Shown here: in pieces, positions 9,617 to 20,661 of the stretch
How the letters are laid out: the number at the start of each line of letters is the position of its first letter
How positions within the stretch are numbered: the stretch's first letter is position 1
Source: Diphasiastrum complanatum
Lineage: Eukaryota > Streptophyta > Lycopodiopsida > Lycopodiales > Lycopodiaceae
Assembly (NCBI GenBank): GCA_029204225.1
Contig: CM055104.1
Location: forward strand, 27,953,253-28,017,252
Direction: 5' to 3'
DNA: 64,000 nt
The notes under the pieces: generated by a model
The model's database searches: none
What the model was told of the DNA's origin: nothing
What the model saw: only the letters and a program-made list of their open reading frames with translations
Made by a program: the position numbers and the translations under genes

Positions 9617-11135
9617 AAGCTCGGAGTGTCGTATCAATGGCAGGTGATGGAGGTTCTTCTCGAGCAATATCCTTGCCTTTGAGGTCGACGAATTGATCCT
9701 CAATAAAGACTATATCCCGGCTATATAAGATCTGCTGGGTATCAGGATCGTACAACTTGTAGGTGTTATCAGACGAAGTATATCTGATCAAGATGGTCTT
9801 CAGACCTTGGAAGTCCAATTTCTTCCTTGTGTCCTTTGGGATCTGCGCATAGGCAATGCACCCAAACACTCTTAGGTTCTTCATAGAAGGCTTAAACCCT
9901 TCCACACCTCGTGGGGTGTCTTGTCTGAGAGGGCCTTGGTCGAACATCTGTTCTGGAGGTAAGCTGCAGTGGAGACAACTTCAGCCCAGAATCTCTTGGG
10001 CAACGATGCATGCGATAGCATACACTTAGCAGATTCGACCAAAGTACAGTTCTTCCTCTCAACTAAGCCATTAGACTGAGGACTGTAAGGAGTGATGAAT
10101 TGCTGCTCAATGACTTGGCTTTGGTAGTACTCCTTAAACTCGACAGAGATATATTCTCCACCATTGTCTGACCTTAGGGCCTTGATCATCCTTCTAGTCT
10201 CCTTTTTTGCACGCTCTTTGAAGATTCTGAAGTAGTTAAAGGCTTCTAATTTCTTCTTTATGAAATACACCATCGTCCTTCTGAAGAATTCATCAATAAA
10301 GGTTATAAAATACTTGGCATCCTTCAACAAAGGATTTTTCATCGGGCCACAAATATCTGAATGTACAACATCTAGCAACATGTTGATGGCTTGACTTAAA
10401 TGGTTTCCTAGTCTGTTTACCAACTAGACAGTCTTGATAGACAGACAACTCGACTTTTTTGCGAGGATAGTCGAGATCAAGAAGAATAGATTGTCTAGAC
10501 ATTTGTTGTACAACAGCATGATTTAAATGACCAAGTCTATAACGCCAAAGTAGAGCCTGACTAAAGGCAAAAAATCAATGACTTAATTTATACAAGTATC
10601 CATGCCTCTTTCCGATTGCTAGGATCTTGCCTGTCCTATCAACAACTTTACACTGATCACATTCGAATTCTACTCTGTGTCCTAGATCTGTGATTCTACT
10701 TACAGAGGGCAGATTTGGAGATAACTTTGGTACATATAGGACTTTAGAGAGTAGCTTAGACTGATCATTTGCAAAGCATAATCTTACAGTGCCTTCACCT
10801 TTAATAGCTTGTGTGCTATTGTCGCCAAGGTGAACGAATTTTTGAATACTATAAGGTGTATAGGACTCAAAACAGCCAATGAGGCTAGTCATGTGCTGAG
10901 TGGCTCCGGAATCCAAGAACCAAGAACTGTCGACAGATGCTCCTTGATGGTTGGTCATGAAGGCATCATGATCCGCTTCTTGAATAGGTTGTGAAGCTTC
11001 TGTAGCTGCATTCACCACTTGATTCGCCTGCCCTTTGCTATTGTTCTTTTCTTGTAGTATGCGACAGTCTTGTATTTTTTGGTTGTTTCATTTATAGTAT
11101 CTACAGTACAGCTTCTTCGTTGTCTGCGGATTCGA
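9617..11135 (-). pseudogene. Copia pol 5' half (family B): protease and integrase, broken
   Basis: Continues the gag frame. Protease: WFLDSGATQHMT (catalytic DSGA). Pre-integrase: YRLGHLNH and CLVGKQTRKPF. Integrase core: VVHSDICGPM (first Asp), FITFIDEF, ALRSDNGGEY (second Asp) and TPYSPQSNGLVERKN (Glu). The C-terminal region has VFGCIAYAQIPK. Protease lies at 11018-10575 and ends at an in-frame TGA. One-base frameshifts occur near 10390, between the pre-integrase block and the core, and near 9925, in the VWKG region. The D,D,E triad is visible, but the gene cannot be translated through. It ends at 9616 where it joins gene 2. Confidence 0.85.
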
Positions 11136-11831
11136 CTATTCCTTGTGTTGAGCTGATTTCTGGTCTGGCTTTGATTGCTTTGGGCCTTTCTTCTTCTTTT
11201 GCTTTGTCGTGCCCTTGTTGGTGTACAAGACGTGAGAATCAGCTGAGGAACTCGAGGCTTCGTTACTTCGCGTGTCTTCCTGCAACAACATAGTAATGAC
11301 TCTCGAAAGAGTCAATTCTGGATGTGTCATGATGATCATCACCCAACTGTCGTAAGAACTTGGCAAGCTTGTAAGCAGTTGCATCACTGCGTCTTGATCG
11401 TCTATGACAGATCCGACAGCGGCCATTTGTCTTAGCAGGTTTTTGAATTGATTAATGTGATTCTGTAGAGAATCACCATTCGTCATCTTGAAAGAGTAGA
11501 ATTTCTTTCTGAGATGTAGCTTGGAAGCTATATCTCGCACTTTGTATAGTGTGCTCAAGATGTCCCAGACTTCTTTCGATGTCTGAGCCTCAAATACATG
11601 GCCGATCTGGGTATCCGTGATGTTGAGGATGATCAGCGCAAAAATTTTTCCATCCTTCAGCTTCCATCTGGCGATTGTCGCGTCGTCCGCTTCGGGTTTT
11701 CCTTCTGCACCTGTAACAACGTCGAACAATTCTTTTGCCATTAGTATAATTTTCATCTTAAATTTCCACAGATGGTAATTGGCTCCATCAAGCTTGTCCA
11801 TGATAGGACTGGCTTTCCCTTGGGAATCCAT
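11136..11831 (-). CDS. Copia gag (family B)
   Basis: A 231-codon open frame starting with MDSQGKASPIMDKLDG and containing NYHLWKFKMK, the usual start of copia Gag (retrotran_gag/UBN2). A low-complexity Lys-rich tail leads toward the nucleocapsid. The start lies 139 bp inside the primer-binding site, as expected. The stop is a TAG in the same frame as the downstream protease, with coding similarity continuing beyond it, so it is most likely a nonsense mutation in one original gag-pol frame. The zinc knuckle just after the stop is degenerate: it keeps YCRYYK and QDC, but a second stop falls inside it. Confidence 0.85.
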   Translation of the reverse strand: MDSQGKASPIMDKLDGANYHLWKFKMKIILMAKELFDVVTGAEGKPEADDATIARWKLKDGKIFALIILNITDTQIGHVFEAQTSKEVWDILSTLYKVRDIASKLHLRKKFYSFKMTNGDSLQNHINQFKNLLRQMAAVGSVIDDQDAVMQLLTSLPSSYDSWVMIIMTHPELTLSRVITMLLQEDTRSNEASSSSADSHVLYTNKGTTKQKKKKGPKQSKPDQKSAQHKE

Positions 11832-11970
11832 GTGGAAGAATTAGTCTAAGTGATAGGAGAAACTATCAGTGACTTAAGTATGAAAATACGATATTTACAG
11901 AACAAGAAAACAATTACTCTATCGACTAGTAGAGTCTTGTACTGTGGAAGCTTATCAAGCTATGAAAATA

Positions 11971-11982
11971 GCTCTGATACCA
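11971..11982 (-). other. Primer-binding site (family B)
   Basis: Minus-strand TGGTATCAGAGC directly follows the LTR end ...CCAACA. This is the same tRNA-Met type as family A. Confidence 0.9.
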
Positions 11983-13124
11983 TGTTGGAGAGAGAGGGTG
12001 GAGAATAAATGACGAACACGAATGAGAAACGAACTCGAACAAGAAACAAACGAGAAATGAACTCGAATAGAAAATGTTCGTGCACAGGGGAATAAGTTAT
12101 ACGACTCTCTCCGGAAGCATGACTACATCTATCAGAATGACAAAACTTTAGTGATGAAAATCACGGTCATTCTAGATTACGTAGCCAAACATTAATAGAT
12201 GAAGCGTCAGAAGAATAATTTGTCGCGAATAGAAAGACAAATTATATGTCGCGAATGATTCGCGAAAGAGCTAGACTGTGCTCGACTGATAATTAGTCAT
12301 GAATGATTTGCAAAAGATAAACTAGATGTTCGTTGTCTATTACGAGAAAGAACAGCTAGAAAGATCAGACAGAACGAAGAATAAGCATAGCAATATTAAC
12401 ACAGCTCTAAATGCAGAACAAAGAGTTATATCAGATTAAGTATATCATGTATACATGTCAATAATGCGGTAGAGCACAATACAGTAGCGGACAAAACGCG
12501 TGCCCTACAAAGCTTATTTCAGATATGTAAAAAGAAATTTAAACCTTAATTCTGACAAAATGAAGAATCAATGCTCAGGGCATCTACTTCGTTTATGTCG
12601 TCTTCTTTAACTCTCTTGATCATCTGATCATCATCATCTATTCATCTCATATATGAATAGTGTCCAATATATGTATATATATACATAATAATACAGGTGT
12701 GCATATGTGAAAGTACAGAGTGGATGTGTTGTCTGTAGGAGATCGTGGGTGGCTGCAATCGTTGTCCAATCTGTTAGCGCAACTGCATGGGGTGAACGTA
12801 AAAAGGGTGCGACGTCAGCCAGTGCTGAAGTGAACGTTGGTGATGATGCGAAAAGTGGGTCACTCTTACGAATGGCCTTAGGATAAGATTTACAGGGTGC
12901 CTTAGCTTTTAGGGCTCCTTCGAGATTCTGTAGGATAGTGTCCCCTTTTCGCCTGTCACTATAACCTGTGTAAAAACACAGTGTTCGAGATTCTTTCGCC
13001 TTTTATTCGTCTGGCGAATTTGCGTGTAAATATACAAGCTGCATGACAACGTCAGTAAATATGCAGCAAGAATGGAGGCAGATTAAAAATGGGATTTAGG
13101 AGAGTAGAAGGAGTAAATCCAACA
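11983..13124 (-). repeat. Family-B copia 5' LTR, about 1142 bp
   Basis: On the minus strand it begins TGTTGGATTTACTCC (13124) and ends ...TCTCTCTCCAACA (11983). It is bounded by the primer-binding site on one side and a gene-2 exon on the other. No long ORF. The 3' LTR is absent, so no target-site duplication can be tested. Confidence 0.75.
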
Positions 13125-13570
13125 ATACCTGCAAAATCACAAACACCCTAAACTATAGTCTTATCTAAAATTTTTTGAATGTCCACCATCAAAGACTTTG
13201 CTATTTTACACTTTACATTTGAACTCCTATTGTTCATCATGATACGCTCAGTGGATTTGGAAGTCAATATTGTGCCCAATGACATTCCTAGTGAAGCATT
13301 GTCTTTAATATTTTGAGAAGCTACCAATGCAGATCTGCAAAAAAAAAAAGATAGTTAACAGAATATCACCATAGCTGAAATTAAATCCAAATTTCATTGA
13401 AAAGCTTACAAAAATTCAAATATGCTTACTTGAATGCACAAATCCTTCTATTTCAATAACCTCCTTTTGAAAGCGTTTGAATATCCTTGCAACTTTGTCG
13501 CTTTCGCTTCTTACTTTCAGCCTTCTTCTTCGCCAAATTCACATCCTTCAATAATTGTAAGTTTTCAATA
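13125..13570 (-). pseudogene. Gene 2 of element A, 5' exon remnants
   Basis: Two coding-like blocks on the minus strand upstream of the copia insertion. The first (about 13440-13560) carries a basic KKAESKKRKRQ run and KDIQTLS, matching LKRKRKRVPMKNIDDLS in element B; this is a likely nuclear-localisation signal. The second (13125-13334) follows a strong pyrimidine-rich acceptor and reads as a coding block with a TAG near its end. Together with 8913-9616 they show gene 2 was continuous before the copia insertion. A coiled-coil N-terminus like that of element B is not present; other copia debris replaces it beyond 13570. Confidence 0.5.
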
Positions 13571-13585
13571 TTTATTCAATGTCAA

Positions 13586-13725
13586 AGTCACATAAAGTGT
13601 CTTATTATAGTAGCTCAAGATCTAAGATGCCTTTTCATTTAGTACATTTGGATGTGCATCGTACTAGTGCTTTGAGTAATGGTGGAAAAAAGATGTTTGT
13701 GACTTGCATTTATGACTTTAGTAGA
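13586..13725 (+). pseudogene. Copia integrase scrap
   Basis: About 45 codons on the plus strand resemble the start of a copia integrase core: PFHLVHLDVH, LSNGGKKMFVTC and YDFSR. It is isolated, with no neighbouring pol on the same strand. Confidence 0.6.
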
Positions 13726-14487
13726 TAGATGTAGAGAGCTTGGTTAGAAGCATCCTTGTGATCAAGGTTCTCACGAGCTTCGACTTCTTCTCGAATCTCG
13801 ATCACTGTCTTTTCAAGTGTCATGGCTGGATCCTTTGCTAGCAACGTTCGGGTTGTCTGGAAAGATCTTGGTAAAGCTCTTAACAAATAGGTGAGCTGCT
13901 TCTTTGCTGATACTGCATTTTTTGTTCCAGAATTGTGTAATGAAAGGAACGGATCCTTCATCTTTCTGATAAAGGAGGTGAGATCTTTGCCATCCCATCA
14001 CAGATTTGTTAGTTGATCTTCAAGAAGCATGATATGACTGCGTGATTTTGTTTGAAATCTTGTGAGTAAAGTATTCCACATCTATCTTGCATTGGAGAGT
14101 GTAGCCAACTCAAGTGTGAGACTATCTTCGATGGATGATGACAACACGACTACTGCCTTGTCGTTCTTCTCTCTCCATTCACGTAGCTCCTTGCCTGTAG
14201 TTGTAGGCATCTCTTCAGTGCCGTCTACCCAGGGCCATAGCCCTTCTCCCTTCAATATGAGAGAGGTCTTTATCTTCCATGCTAGGAAGTTTGACCCTGA
14301 TGAATCAAGGATTGTTCAGATCTTTGATTGTATACTGCTTATAGACGCCATTGTTGTAGATCGTGTTCTTCAGTTGTTATTTCTAGTTTCTTGTTCTGAA
14401 TGCTTGTCTCTTGGATCTGATAGCTTTGCGGCTATATCAGACTATAAGAAGTTTTGACTACCAACTTTGAAGTCGCTTTGATACTAT
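13726..14487 (-). pseudogene. Copia gag fragment (family D), broken
   Basis: The minus strand shows gag-like sequence with frame changes and stops: SSGSNFLAWKIKTSL near the start, then WPWVDGTEE, ELREWREKNDKA, WNTLLTRFQTK and LLRALPRSFQTT. The last part is an open frame of 83 codons (13710-13961). This family differs from A and B. Downstream pol is missing. A degenerate primer-binding-site-like GATACTATT precedes a probable LTR at 14488. Confidence 0.65.
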
Positions 14488-15100
14488 TGATGAGAATCAA
14501 AATGCGAATCAAAATAAATGGAACGTGAATGAATTCGGATGGAGTTCGTATATGATTGCTGGTCACTGCCTGCTATATCATTCCTACAATCCTCGAGAAT
14601 GTAGACAGACATTGCTGACCTACGTTTTAGTTAATTTAGCATTCAATAAGATTGAACCTATGTGCGAAATAGATAAAAGAAGTGAATGAGATACACGAAC
14701 AATAAGCAGACAATAATTCAATCGAGATCAGACAAAGAATGATATGTGCATAACAACTACAACAACATCCATTGATCCTTTTTGTTTAAGCACTGTGTGA
14801 CAGACCCACATAGCGCATTGTTGTGAGAGAAGCGGTGTTCTCCCACAAACAGTGTCTCGCTTACTTGCGGACTTCTTGGATCTTTGTTGATCCTACTTAC
14901 AATATCTCGCTCTCTGGCAGATTTCTCTATTCTATATTTTTGTTTTATCTGTTCGTGTCTGGTGTATCTAGCAATTGCATATATTCAGAGTAATATCTTG
15001 ATTAGATAGATTAAACAATCTAAGACTAATCTCAGATTACAAGAGCGGCAGATTAGGCACGTCATAATGCTCTTTTGTTGATGTCATCATATCATATCCA
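14488..15100 (-). repeat. Probable LTR of family D
   Basis: It sits where the 5' LTR of the preceding gag fragment should be and begins TGATGAGAATC on the plus strand after a degenerate GATACTAT primer-binding site. The outer boundary is uncertain. I see no ORF. Confidence 0.4.
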
Positions 15101-15489
15101 AAAACTGTACTTCATGGTACTTGTTTGATTTTCCTGGTCCTTTGGATTGCGAAGGTCAAAAGTATTCGACCTTCGGGTGTCTCGAACACTTTCATTTCGC
15201 TTCGTTTGACCTTCTCCTATTGTTCACAAACATTTTGTTTTTGAGGTCTTCGAGATCTTCATTTTTGAGGTCTTTGAGATTTTCGAGATATTCGTCAGGT
15301 TGGGAGTCGAGAGCTAGCAGAGCTTTGGTAACAGAAACATTTTTTTTCTTCAGACACCTAACTAACCTTCATCGACATCCAAAATTGCTCAGATAGTCAT
15401 AATGTAACTGGGTGAGGTGTTTTGGACAATTGTCTGGATTTTGTTTACAAGGGTTTTCTAATGTAACCATTGAGTATGTTGAGCTTGTC
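15101..15489. other. No gene seen
   Basis: Contains TTCGAGA/GGTCTTCGAGA-type short repeats around 15240-15300 and one open frame without recognisable motifs. Confidence 0.3.
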
Positions 15490-15700
15490 ATTGTCAACTG
15501 TTCCATAATAGATGAATTGGTCCTTAGTAGCTCAAATGTATCTCATAACTCTTAAAAGAGATTTCCAATATGTAATACCAGGATTAACCATATACTGGCT
15601 ACAAAAGCTATATATGATGTCGTACAGATAATCGCGTACACAAAAGAACCTATTACCGAAGGATGTGGGTGCTCATGCATCTGTATAGTCGATTTACAAC
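15490..15700 (-). pseudogene. Copia RT/RNase H junction scrap
   Basis: Minus strand reads IGSFVYAIICTT, then YMVNPGITYWKSL and VMRYI with frame breaks. This is the conserved stretch that ends copia reverse transcriptase. It is very short and isolated. Confidence 0.55.
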
Positions 15701-16140
15701 AACATTGACAACACATTGTCGTTATATGGAATTGTAACATGAGTTACTTCTAGTGAAGGTAATTCAAATTTTTTGGCTTCTCAATTGTGCTCCAGTTAAA
15801 TGCTAAGTTTATGCCTTGGTTTCATGTTCTAATTTGCAATAACCACATTCAGGATCAAGGGCCACAAAATCTTCTTTTCGTGTTGTGCAAAAACCACCGC
15901 CTGCCATATTCAATTTGACACATTTGGAGTGACAACAAATGACAACAATGAATCGAGAGAGGAATATGATTTAGTATGAAGTTGCTTATATCTCATCCTC
16001 ATAACTTTATTGATGAAGAGGAAAAAGTGGTAAGGCACCAACAAACTTCACAAAGATTTGTCAAAAAGTGAACACTTCAAGAGATTTAAAACATCCATAT
16101 GCAAAAAGTTTTTTGAAGCATTCATGGTTTATTCCAAATC
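15680..16140 (+). repeat. Left arm of a diverged inverted repeat around a FAR1/MULE relic
   Basis: Aligns in reverse complement to 18050-18510 with many substitutions and small indels. Shared landmarks are GACAACACATTGTCG, TTACTTCTAGTGAAGG and GCTTCTCAATTGTGCTCCA. Both arms look coding-derived (PWF-VLICN and a FTKI-KK-NT-RDLK block), so this may be two head-to-head copies of one gene's 5' part rather than transposon termini. Confidence 0.65.
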
Positions 16141-16960
16141 AAACCCACTCTTGTACTCGTTAAGATTTATGTTGCTACACAATAAAATGTATATTTTAAT
16201 GTTTCACAAAAAAAAAAATTGAGTAGGCGAATATTTACAACTAATCCCAACAAGCGGCATTTGGTATTTAATTCAACTATTAAATGGGCTTTTGTATTTC
16301 TGAATAGGCTCAAAAGGCTAACATTTGCAAACACCAAGTCAAGGTGCTTCAAATGTTGACAAGAGTGGGAGATGATCATATTGTGCAACACATTAGCATC
16401 TGATGAGAAACTTAAATTGGTGACTATATGTCATTACTTATTCATAGTCTAGAGACTTTCACATTGACCTAAACGAAAACCATTTTTCTTTTTCTGTAGA
16501 GACTGACATTTAACTTGAAGCCAAAAAAATCATAGAAAAAAATTTAGTGGAATGGTTTCATGCACTCCAAACAATTTGCTACTAGACAACATTTTATCAC
16601 AACTTTAGCATGTACGAGGCATATGTTAAAGTAGTGTACTTGGTCCTAGAGATGGTGAGGAGGTAACTTAGAACCACTCCAACCAGTGATGATGAATCTG
16701 GTAACAATTTGCAAAGGCCAAAGCCCTTAATAGAAGTAATTTTCGATGAAAAAAAAAATGAGACATCACATTTCTAGTCAGATGGTGAGTTGAAATATGG
16801 AAGAGAACCACATGCGCACGTATTGTTAATGAGAGAGATGCATGTGGATTGAAAATTCTATGAGCTCGATATAAAACATGTTCGACTAGTCTCTCTTATA
16901 TTATTCGTGAAAGAACCATACCTTTTATAAAAATTTAATTAGATATAATAGTTTTGTATA
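16140..16960. other. Unassigned, probably degenerate transposase 3' part
   Basis: No confident gene. The minus strand has weakly coding-like stretches, such as a CQHLKHLD segment near 16330, with several A-runs. It probably belongs to the relic upstream. Confidence 0.3.
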
Positions 16961-17840
16961 TCAGTTAATAATACATGTAGTCATCAATCAACTCTTCTAT
17001 TTTTCATTGTTTTTGTTGTAAATAGGTGTTGATCTTTCAAATTGGCATGAAAGACGTCAGTTGCATCATTAATGTCTTGATTTGCTAAAGGCATGATCTT
17101 TGTTGCCTTTATTCACATATTTGACCCATGCCACTGATATACCATTTTGGATTACATTGAATGCTAATATTGTGAACAACTGATACTGTAATCAACACAT
17201 TGCATTCGATTGAGAATAAAAAACAATATCATGCAAAGGACAAAATAACAATGTCATGTAAAAGACAAAATATAAACATTATATGTTACCTTGAATTATT
17301 GGTTCCAATTGTAGCATCCATCACTAGAATGCTATTGTAGCCAAGTGACAACATTCTCTTTGCTTGAAAGTTACTTTGAACACCCAAAATAAAATTGTTA
17401 AAAGATTTTTTTTTTAATTTTTTTTTTGGTGTTGTTCATAGGTACACGCTTTGCATATCATCTTTATGCAATTGGAAAATCTCAATTGAAAACGTTGAAA
17501 ACAGATTTCGAATGTCTTGCTTGGTCAAAAGTAACCATCTTTACATGGAGTATAGTCTATCTGCCCATTTCTCTTGTCAGCAAGCTTTACTTTGTGCTCA
17601 TTCATCACCTAATCTAGAGTGGCTTTTTCATAAAGTCTGCACAACACCCACCATTTTTCTGCTTTGACAACTTGCAAGTAAATTGAGCCCTAGTATGTTG
17701 AAAGATGTCCAATACACCATGACATAAGTTTTCACTTATAATCACATGACGTGTTTTAAAGAAACACACCTCAGCCACATCAGACCATAGATAAAATTGT
17801 TTGATTGAGAAATTATAGTGACAACTTGTCAACAAGCCCT
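16960..17840 (-). pseudogene. FAR1/MULE-type transposase relic
   Basis: Minus-strand blocks match the core of FAR1-related Mutator-like transposases: TKQDIRNLFSTF then LHKDDMQS (about 17520-17430), ILVMDATIGTNN (first catalytic Asp, about 17330-17300) ending at a donor AAG|GTAAC (17290), then an exon from 17185 with YQLFTILAF-VIQNGISVAWVKY in two frames. A block at 17835-17614 with SIKQFYLWSDVAEVCFF is probably its N-terminal part. Introns and frame breaks are present. Such proteins act on DNA in the nucleus as transposases or, when domesticated, as light-signalling transcription factors; this copy is clearly decayed. Confidence 0.55.
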
Positions 17841-18049
17841 CACCTCTTGTTATAGAACTTCACCTACTTTCTCAACCACATTTGTGTCTCAGTGGCCTGT
17901 CCTTTTATGTGGACTCTACATTTCTATGGTCACCTGGCCCAAACAAACACCAATACTTGAAATAATCATCCAAATTTAGAGTATGTAAATACTTGGCTAC
18001 TCAATTTTTTTGTAAAATATACATTCTATTGTGTAGCCTAAACATCACA

Positions 18050-18510
18050 AGAGTAGTGGGCTTGGAATAAACGATGAACATTTCAAATTTTCTTTTACAA
18101 TTGCACGTTTCAAATCTCTTAAAGTGTTCATTTTTTTACGAATCTTTGTGAAGTTTGTTGATGCCTTATCGTTTTTGTCATATCCATCAATAAAGTCTTG
18201 AGTTTGTGAAAATGAGATATAAGCAACTTCAAACTCAACCATACTTTGATTCATTGTTTTCCACTCTAGATGTGTCGAATATATGTCGGTTCTTGCACAT
18301 CACAAAAAGAAAGTTGTGTGGCGTTTGATCCTAAATGTAGTCATTGCAAATTAAAACATCGAACCAAGGCCTAAACTTAACATTCAATTGGAGCACAATT
18401 GAGAAGCCAAGAAATTTGAATGTAATCAAGTTACCTTCACTAGAAGTAACCATTGCTGCAACTTCATATAACGACAATGTGTTGTCAATGATGTTGTAAA
18501 TCAATTGTAC
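18050..18510 (-). repeat. Right arm of the diverged inverted repeat
   Basis: Partner of 15680-16140. It contains an open minus-strand frame (18254-18045: MNQSMVEFEVAYISFS..., then FTKIRKKMNTLRDLKRAIVK) that is coding-like but unrecognised. The left arm retains the same sequence in broken frames. Confidence 0.6.
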
Positions 18511-20200
18511 TTCTTAGACATCATGAGTTTTAGTTCCTGAAAAACAAGCATGTGCCATGATTAAATGTAGAGATGACACTAGCAAGTGCTTGAAAAAACA
18601 AGTTTAAAATATGCTCACACAACAATACTATTGGTCGAAAATAAAAACATAATGAGATTAGACAATGTAGCATCGAAAACTGGAACCGTGGGATCTATGT
18701 TATGAAATTGCATCAGAAAACACAAAATATAACAACTATTTTGTGTAGCTTGATATGAATAGTTAAATGCCAAATCTTAAAAAAAAACATCATCAATCTC
18801 TTGTCCAAAAACTGGTATAAACAATGCATAATTGTAGTTGAATTGTAATTACCTTCATGGGGAGCACTCCACAATGTAGCTTCTAAAATAAAGCAGTGAC
18901 ATCAAGATTGTTTATGGATATCCGATGTGCTGTTGCAGTAACACATCATGAGAAAATAGTCAAGTTTCATTATGCACTTGAATTTTTTTTCAAAAAGAGA
19001 AAAACTATTTAAAGCCATTAAGTAATTTATATTCAATATGTGATTGTTTCTAACTTCCTTGCATGATCAAGTGCCAAGGGGACTTGATGTAGCTGCAACA
19101 TCATCTTGTCATTATGAATACAACTTTGAAAGTTCTTTACATAATTCATCCTATACTTTTTTTGCTTTTTCCAATTAATATGTTCAACTCTAATGTTATA
19201 AATAATTCTACTTATTAAATGTCCCCCAAATATGAAGTCATTACTTGCTAGAATCAAGTTGATATGGCATTTCCTATCTTGAAGGTACTAGTAGTGTGCA
19301 ATAGTGTGGCGATGGTGGAGACTCATAAGTGATTTTAAAGGTGGTAAGTCAGTTGATCTCTAAAGGTGACATGATGTGTGGCACATAGAAATAGTAATCT
19401 CGTAAGTTTTGAAACTTGAAGGTGCTAGGGTAGATACATATAGCCTAAACATAAGTGCAATGGCAAAGTTGTGAGAGAGTAAGAGCCTTTTGAGAGAGTT
19501 TTAGAACTTTTTGAATCTTAATGGACAAATGTGGTCACTCCCTAGCCACTACACATATGTGATGTGCTTGTGATTTATGATGACTAAAGTTGTATTGTAC
19601 TTGATTAGTGGTCTCCACCTTTGATCTACTATGATATGCATGAAAATGCCCATGTGTGGTGAGGTGCTTGTTCAATCATTTATGTGGCTAAAAGACCTTA
19701 ATCAAATTTGTGTGGAGACCATTTTAGTTATCAATGCAATATGTATCTAATATCTCACAAAAACAGACTTTTTTTTTTATGATAAATATCCTAACCATCT
19801 TCCCCTCGGCCCAGATCATCTAAGCTTCTATAATCCTTGTAATAGTAATTTTTTTATATTTTCAATCGTTGTAGACGCTTTCCTTAACCACCATGCAAAA
19901 AGTATAAGGTTTCTCCCTCTTGTACTTTGAAATAATCTATCACAATCAAGGTTTGTTAGCTTTATCACATAATTATATAAGTAACATTAATTTAATGTAC
20001 ATCAAAACACATTCAGATGAAACAACAACTTTAGTGATCATAAAATTCAAAGCGCAAGTACATCACAACCCTTTACTAGTTGGGGGACATCCATACTTCT
20101 CTATCCAGACCTCGACTATCTCATAACACTATTGTAATTCGAATCACTACACAACACAATGGACAAACCTCCTAGATGTGTTGGGGCCCTCTCATACCAA
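18511..20200. other. No gene seen
   Basis: AT-rich sequence with scattered short open frames and homopolymer runs. One minus-strand frame (19257-19033, 74 codons) has no motif I recognise. The 5-bp target site CATGT of the next element closes this stretch. Confidence 0.4.
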
Positions 20201-20205
20201 CATGT
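20201..20205. repeat. Target-site duplication, left copy (CATGT)
   Basis: Identical to 25493-25497. It abuts the TG of the 5' LTR. Confidence 0.8.
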
Positions 20206-20646
20206 TGTGAAGAATTGAAAAAGATTATCTATGTTAGATATAGGGGACTTATGTTTTTTATATCAAGCATCTAGGTGTAGGATGTTGATAGGACCAAATT
20301 TGGCATAGATGGCAAAATACCCATTTCCACTTGTAATGCCACTATTTAGCCAAAATAGAGTAAAATGCTAAACTCGTGCCAATTAGAGTGTAGACAAGTG
20401 TAACACTTTTGTTTGATGAAATTTAAGAGGTCCAATAGGATTTAGAGGTGGAACCTTGAGGGGTCCAATAGAATTTGAGGTTTGCGTGAAAATGGTCCAA
20501 TAGAATTTAGAGGTGAATGGATCAATGGTCCAATAGGATTAAGAGGTGGCAAAAGTGTGGTCCAATCATAGTTAAGCATAGTGGTAGCTCGTGGATCTAC
20601 TAGTATCATTGTACTTCTCATTTGGATCTAATTGATTTTGAGATTG
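20206..20646 (+). repeat. 5' LTR remnant (family A)
   Basis: Matches the first 440 or so bases of the 3' LTR at 24764, then stops abruptly at GAGATTG and passes straight into gag leader sequence. The right part of the LTR and the primer-binding site are deleted. Confidence 0.85.
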
Positions 20647-20661
20647 TTCACTTCACGTCAA

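Larger units (their letters stand above)
9617..13124 (-). mobile_element. Family-B copia retrotransposon, 3'-truncated, inserted in gene 2
   Basis: 5' LTR (11983-13124), primer-binding site, gag, protease and integrase are present in minus-strand order. RT, RNase H and the 3' LTR are missing: the element stops at 9616 just past the integrase C-terminal region. Gene 2 exons lie on both sides (13125-13560 and 8913-9616), so the element landed inside gene 2 and later lost its 3' half. A related family-B copy at 31.4-33.3 kb supplies the complementary RT half. Confidence 0.85.
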
